Both the position numbers and the translations under genes were made by a program. From the NCBI GenBank assembly GCA_031394045.1, contig JANMWN010000213.1:1-34963 (forward strand): a stretch of 34,963 nucleotides of DNA, read 5' to 3'. Of the stretch, positions 31,746 through 34,963 are shown piece after piece. The stretch comes from JANYIP01 sp031394045 (GTDB taxonomy: Bacteria > Actinomycetota > Actinomycetes > Prado026). Under the pieces are notes generated by a model. It did not search any database. It was not told the DNA's origin and worked only from the letters and a program-made list of their open reading frames with translations. Numbering within the stretch: the first letter of the stretch is position 1; each line of letters begins with the position of its first letter.

Positions 31746-33033
31746 GACGTACCTCCATGGTTCCGGCCCCGAGGTCGAGGCGCAGGTCGAGAGTCGTCGG
31801 GACGGTCCCGGCGATGCCCCTGCCGGGCACCGGGTCGATCGTGGTCGAGACGCGACGGCCAACGCCGTCGGCGCTCTCGCGACCGGGGAGCTTGATGCTG
31901 CCCAGCCCGACGTGCGCGTCGATGACGACGCGGGACCCCGCGGGGACGATCACCACGAGGTTGCCGGCACCGAGCTGCACGCGCAGCTCGACGACGGCAG
32001 CGGACGCGGGGAGCCCGGTCAGGTCGAGCGTTGCGTTGCCCGCGGCCCAGCGGTAGCCGTCGAACGGCATCGCCGTGACGGTCATCGGCCGCCACGAGAC
32101 GTCGCCGGTGCCCTTCGCGTCGATTGCGGGTACGGCGCTGGCGATCGCGGTGACGAGGGTGAGCAGGATGCCCCAGGCGATCAGTCCGCGCGACCGGCCG
32201 ACGAAGGCGCCCACGACCAGGCCCACCCCGATGATCCCGAGCAGGATCGCCAGGAATGCGGCGGCATGCAGGTGCCAGACCCCGGCGAGGTTGAACGGGA
32301 GCATCACGCCGGCCGCGATGGCCGCGATGCTGAGGGTGAGGGCTCCCAGCACCGAGCGCTGCCGCTTGGCGCGCGGCACCGGTGCTTGGGCGACCGGAGG
32401 GTCGTACGGCCCGGTCGGTACGTACGGCGCCGTCGTGTAGGGGGTAGTCGCTGCGCTCGGGGCAGTCTTGTCGAGGTTGACCGGGAGCGCGACCCCGCCT
32501 GCCGGCGGCGGACCCGCCTGGGGAGCTGGCGGCTGACGGCGCGCGTACCAGACCGCGGTGGCGATCCCGCCGACGACGATCAGCGGCCACGCGTCCGGAC
32601 CGCCGAACCCGCCGACGCCGTTGAACAGCGAGCCGAGGCCGACGAGCAGGGCGATGATGATGATGGCCGCCAGGAGGACGACCTTCGGGGACTTGCGCTG
32701 GTCGTCGCGGTCGAGCAGCTTCTGGATCTCGGACCGCTGCTGCCCCTCGTCCGGCAGGAGCAACCAGCCGGCGCCGTAGATCAGCAGGCCGGAGCCGCCG
32801 AAGAGCGTCAGCACGACGATCAGGATCCGCAGGATGATCGGGTCGATCCCGAAGTACGCGGCGAGGCCGCCGGCGACACCAGCGACCTTGCGGTCGGATC
32901 GGCTGCGCTGCAGCGGTCCATGGGGGCCGGTGGAGGCACCGGAGGCACCGGAGGCACCGGGGGAATTGGGGCCGGCCGGGCGGCTCGCGCCGGGACCGGG
33001 CGGGGGGGCGAAGGTCTGATTCTGTTCGGTCAT
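31732..33033 (-). CDS. PspC-domain membrane protein with LiaF-like C-terminus
   Basis: 433 residues. After a Pro/Gly/Ala-rich tail, a PspC domain (DRKVAGVAGGLAAYFGID, then LIYGAGWLLLP) occupies about 45-100. More membrane helices follow (about 115-155 and 230-315), then a beta-rich C-terminal domain (MTVTAMPFDGYRW to the end) of the DUF4097/LiaF type. Such proteins sense envelope stress and often modulate the histidine kinase encoded next to them. ATG 33033 has GAGAGG about eight bases before it. It is divergent from the PspC-domain kinase, sharing a gap with a long inverted repeat. Confidence 0.88.
   Translation of the reverse strand: MTEQNQTFAPPPGPGASRPAGPNSPGASGASGASTGPHGPLQRSRSDRKVAGVAGGLAAYFGIDPIILRILIVVLTLFGGSGLLIYGAGWLLLPDEGQQRSEIQKLLDRDDQRKSPKVVLLAAIIIIALLVGLGSLFNGVGGFGGPDAWPLIVVGGIATAVWYARRQPPAPQAGPPPAGGVALPVNLDKTAPSAATTPYTTAPYVPTGPYDPPVAQAPVPRAKRQRSVLGALTLSIAAIAAGVMLPFNLAGVWHLHAAAFLAILLGIIGVGLVVGAFVGRSRGLIAWGILLTLVTAIASAVPAIDAKGTGDVSWRPMTVTAMPFDGYRWAAGNATLDLTGLPASAAVVELRVQLGAGNLVVIVPAGSRVVIDAHVGLGSIKLPGRESADGVGRRVSTTIDPVPGRGIAGTVPTTLDLRLDLGAGTMEVRHAQA
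32932..32958. repeat. 9-bp tandem repeat in the PspC gene
   Basis: GGAGGCACC three times on the plus strand, encoding GAS repeats in the N-terminal tail of the PspC protein. It is in frame. Confidence 0.85.
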
Positions 33034-33087
33034 GGCCCTACCCTCTCCTCGGACGCGTCGACGGCGGATCAGGGAACGACCCCTAAC

Positions 33088-33155
33088 CCACCCTGGCACG
33101 ACCCTGGCTCCGTGGGGGGCTGGGTCGGGGCTCCGTCAGGGTCGTGCCAGGGTGG
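33088..33155. promoter_or_regulatory. 19-bp perfect inverted repeat between divergent PspC and kinase genes
   Basis: CCACCCTGGCACGACCCTG (33088-33106) and CAGGGTCGTGCCAGGGTGG (33137-33155) are exact reverse complements with a 30-base spacer whose ends are both GCTCCGT. Each arm also contains two copies of ACCCTG. The site is centrally placed in a 164-bp divergent gap, so it is most likely the operator of the NarL-type regulator encoded next door. Confidence 0.65.
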
Positions 33156-33185
33156 CGCCTGATGCGGGTTCGCGTCCCGATCCAG

Positions 33186-33191
33186 CACGAT
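33186..33191 (+). promoter_or_regulatory. Possible -10 element (CACGAT) of the kinase gene
   Basis: CACGAT is six bases before GTG 33198, the usual leaderless spacing here, though the first base departs from TANNNT. Confidence 0.35.
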
Positions 33192-33197
33192 GGACCC

Positions 33198-34475
33198 GTG
33201 ACGCTCCCTCTGGCCCCGCCGCGGCGACTCTTCCGGTCGACCGACGGCCGGCTCGTCGGCGGCGTCGCCCACGGCTTGGCGCGGCACCTCGGCGTCGACA
33301 CCTGGCTGGTACGGGTGGCCTTCTTGCTGCTGGCCGCCTCGGGTGGTGCGGGCATCGCCGCGTACGCCGCGTTCTGGGCCATGGTGCCGCTCGCCGACGA
33401 GACGGCCGGCGACCCTGGGGACGCTCGGGCGGCGGGCGCTGCAGGGGATGCCGACGAGCGGGCCTCCCGTCTTGGTCCGCTGCTCGCCCTCTGCGCGGTC
33501 GCGGCGGGTGCGCTCCTGCTGCTGCAGCGGGCCGGCTTCGGTCCCTCTCGTGTGGTTGCCGCGCCGTTCCTGGTGGTGGGCCTCGGTGTCGTGGTGCTTT
33601 GGCGGGTGGCCGACGACTCGCAGCGGGCCCGTTGGCGGCGTACCGCCACGGTGTCGGCGACCGGCCGTCGGGCCTGGGTCCGCGTGGTGATCGGCGTGAC
33701 CTTCGTCGTCGTCGGCGCTGCGGCCGTGCTCGGTGCGCGCGGAGGTGTCCAGGCCGCACTCGACGGTCTGGTCGGCGGGCTCGTCGTCGTCAGCGGGGTC
33801 GCCCTGGTGGCCGGACCCTGGCTGATCCGCAACACCCGCGAGCTGAGCGACGAACGACGCGAGCGGATCCGGTCGCAGGAGCGTGCCGAGCTGGCGGCGC
33901 ACGTGCACGACTCGGTGGTGCAGACACTCACCCTGATCCAGCGAAACGCGGACGACCCGCGGGCCGTGGTCCAGCTGGCCAGGGCCGAGGAGCGCGCGCT
34001 GCGGCAGTGGCTCTACCGCCCCGGCGGCACTGATCCCGGCTTGTTCAGTGCCACGCTGGAGGCCGCTGCGGCGGAGGTCGAGGAGGCGCACGGCGGGGCT
34101 GTCGAGGTCGTGACCGTCGGCGACTCGCAGGTCGACGAGCACCTGGCCGCGCTGATCCAGGCGGCCAAGGAAGCCATGGACAACGCCGTCAAGTACGCCT
34201 CGGCTGCGGGACCGGTGTCCGTCTATGCCGAGATCGAGCCGTCGCAGGCGTCCGTCTTCGTCCGCGACCGCGGGCCCGGGTTCGACCTCGAGACGGTACC
34301 GACCGACCGGCTCGGCGTACGACAGTCCATCATCGGACGCATGGAGCGTCACGGCGGGCGCGCGCAGATCACCAGCGAGCCCGGCGAGGGCGCGGAGGTC
34401 CGGCTCACGATGCCGCTCAGCGACCAGCCGGCCGCAGCCGCAGCCCCGGCCCAGCCAGCGCAGGAGGTCCGATGA
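33198..34475 (+). CDS. PspC-domain sensor histidine kinase (NarL-partner type)
   Basis: 425 residues. An N-terminal PspC domain (about 8-68, RLFRSTDGRLVGGVAHGLAR) is followed by further membrane helices (about 92-110, 117-136, 160-180, 187-210). The kinase core has the phosphorylated H237 in AAHVHDSVVQTL (HisKA_3 type), the N-box KEAMDNAVKY with N329 and the G-box DRGPGF (357-362). It probably senses envelope stress and phosphorylates the regulator whose ATG overlaps its stop (ATGA). The GTG start has no ribosome site and fits a leaderless transcript; an earlier in-frame ATG at 33144 overlaps the inverted repeat and is less likely. Confidence 0.9.
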   Translation: MTLPLAPPRRLFRSTDGRLVGGVAHGLARHLGVDTWLVRVAFLLLAASGGAGIAAYAAFWAMVPLADETAGDPGDARAAGAAGDADERASRLGPLLALCAVAAGALLLLQRAGFGPSRVVAAPFLVVGLGVVVLWRVADDSQRARWRRTATVSATGRRAWVRVVIGVTFVVVGAAAVLGARGGVQAALDGLVGGLVVVSGVALVAGPWLIRNTRELSDERRERIRSQERAELAAHVHDSVVQTLTLIQRNADDPRAVVQLARAEERALRQWLYRPGGTDPGLFSATLEAAAAEVEEAHGGAVEVVTVGDSQVDEHLAALIQAAKEAMDNAVKYASAAGPVSVYAEIEPSQASVFVRDRGPGFDLETVPTDRLGVRQSIIGRMERHGGRAQITSEPGEGAEVRLTMPLSDQPAAAAAPAQPAQEVR

Positions 34476-34963
34476 GTGCCGGGACGGTACGGGTCGTCCT
34501 CGTCGACGACCACCGGATGTTCCGTACCGGCGTCCGGGCCGAGCTGGGTGACTCGGTCGACGTGGTCGGCGAGGCGGCTGACGTCGACTCGGCGGTGGCG
34601 GTGATCACCGCGACCTCGCCCGACGTCGTGCTCCTGGACGTCCACCTGCCCGGGGGGAACGGGCAGGAGGTCGTCCGTCGCTGCGCGGTCGCGGGGATCG
34701 AGACCACGTTCCTCGCGCTGTCGGTCTCCGATGCCGCCGAGGACGTCATCGCGGTGATCCGGGCGGGTGCCCGCGGCTACGTCACCAAGTCGATCACTGG
34801 GCCCGAGCTCGCCGACGCGGTCCGTCGGGTCGCCGGTGGGGACGCGGTGTTCTCACCCCGGCTCGCGGGCTTCGTGCTGGACGCCTTCGCGGGTTCGCCG
34901 GACGTGCCGGTGGTGGACGAGGAGCTCGACCGGCTCTCGCAGCGCGAGCGCGAGGTGCTCCGG
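34472..34963 (+). CDS. NarL/LuxR-family response regulator (cut by window end)
   Basis: The visible 164 residues contain a full receiver domain: acidic pair D12/D13 (VLVDDHRMF), phospho-acceptor D56 (VVLLDVHLPGG), S84 (ALSVSD) and K106 (YVTKS). The start of a LuxR-type DNA-binding domain follows (LDRLSQREREVLR) as the window ends. It is coupled to the kinase by ATGA and has AGGAGG upstream. It should bind an inverted-repeat operator; the candidate is the 19-bp repeat at 33088-33155. Missing sequence is only about 50-60 residues by family length. Confidence 0.93.
   Translation, partial: MSAGTVRVVLVDDHRMFRTGVRAELGDSVDVVGEAADVDSAVAVITATSPDVVLLDVHLPGGNGQEVVRRCAVAGIETTFLALSVSDAAEDVIAVIRAGARGYVTKSITGPELADAVRRVAGGDAVFSPRLAGFVLDAFAGSPDVPVVDEELDRLSQREREVLR

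Overview
The window is high-GC DNA with dense, often overlapping genes, TANNNT-type promoters sitting 6-8 bases from GTG/ATG starts (leaderless mRNAs), PspC/NarL signalling, HipBA and lipoprotein-dependent sugar transport. All of this points to the chromosome of an actinomycete (Actinomycetota). The order cannot be fixed from sequence reading alone. No tRNA, rRNA, CRISPR array or intact insertion sequence was seen.

Layout. 1-800: start of an alpha/beta hydrolase (minus strand, running off the window), a 10-bp tandem repeat and a DUF4031 gene. 800-4254: two overlapping minus-strand ABC exporter half-transporters whose ATP-site defects are complementary. 4325-5896: guaA (GMP synthase), divergent from them. 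5929-21905: a large sugar-acid catabolic locus. An IclR regulator and a zinc alcohol/polyol-type dehydrogenase lie on the minus strand. Divergent from them is a long plus-strand run: a degenerate M24-fold protein, a U32-like protein of unknown function, an IlvD/Edd-family sugar-acid dehydratase, an ABC sugar lipoprotein and two permeases, an SMP-30 lactonase, a DapA-family 2-keto-3-deoxy-sugar-acid dehydratase, a 2-oxoglutarate-semialdehyde dehydrogenase, a secreted 14-repeat RCC1 protein and an alpha-methylacyl-CoA racemase. The run is closed by a 16-bp-stem terminator.

Together the dehydrogenase, lactonase, dehydratase, second dehydratase and aldehyde dehydrogenase make a complete Weimberg-type (non-phosphorylating) route from an aldopentose to 2-oxoglutarate. 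Palindromes on both sides of the IclR/M24 gap are probable operators. The two peptidase-fold proteins, the RCC1 protein and the racemase have no place in the textbook pathway and are the most likely source of new biology.

22023-31508: a patchwork of mostly single genes: a secreted GH26-like protein, a hipBA toxin-antitoxin pair, a secreted gluzincin-like protein, an SDR, a DUF1801 protein, a methyltransferase with foreign-looking codon use, a secreted PQQ-type propeller, a small anchored protein, a membrane-anchored methyltransferase and a 5'-truncated GH26 remnant. 31515-34963: a small membrane protein and a PspC/LiaF-like membrane protein (minus), divergent from a PspC-domain histidine kinase and a NarL-type response regulator (plus, cut by the window end). 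A 19-bp perfect inverted repeat lies in the divergent gap.
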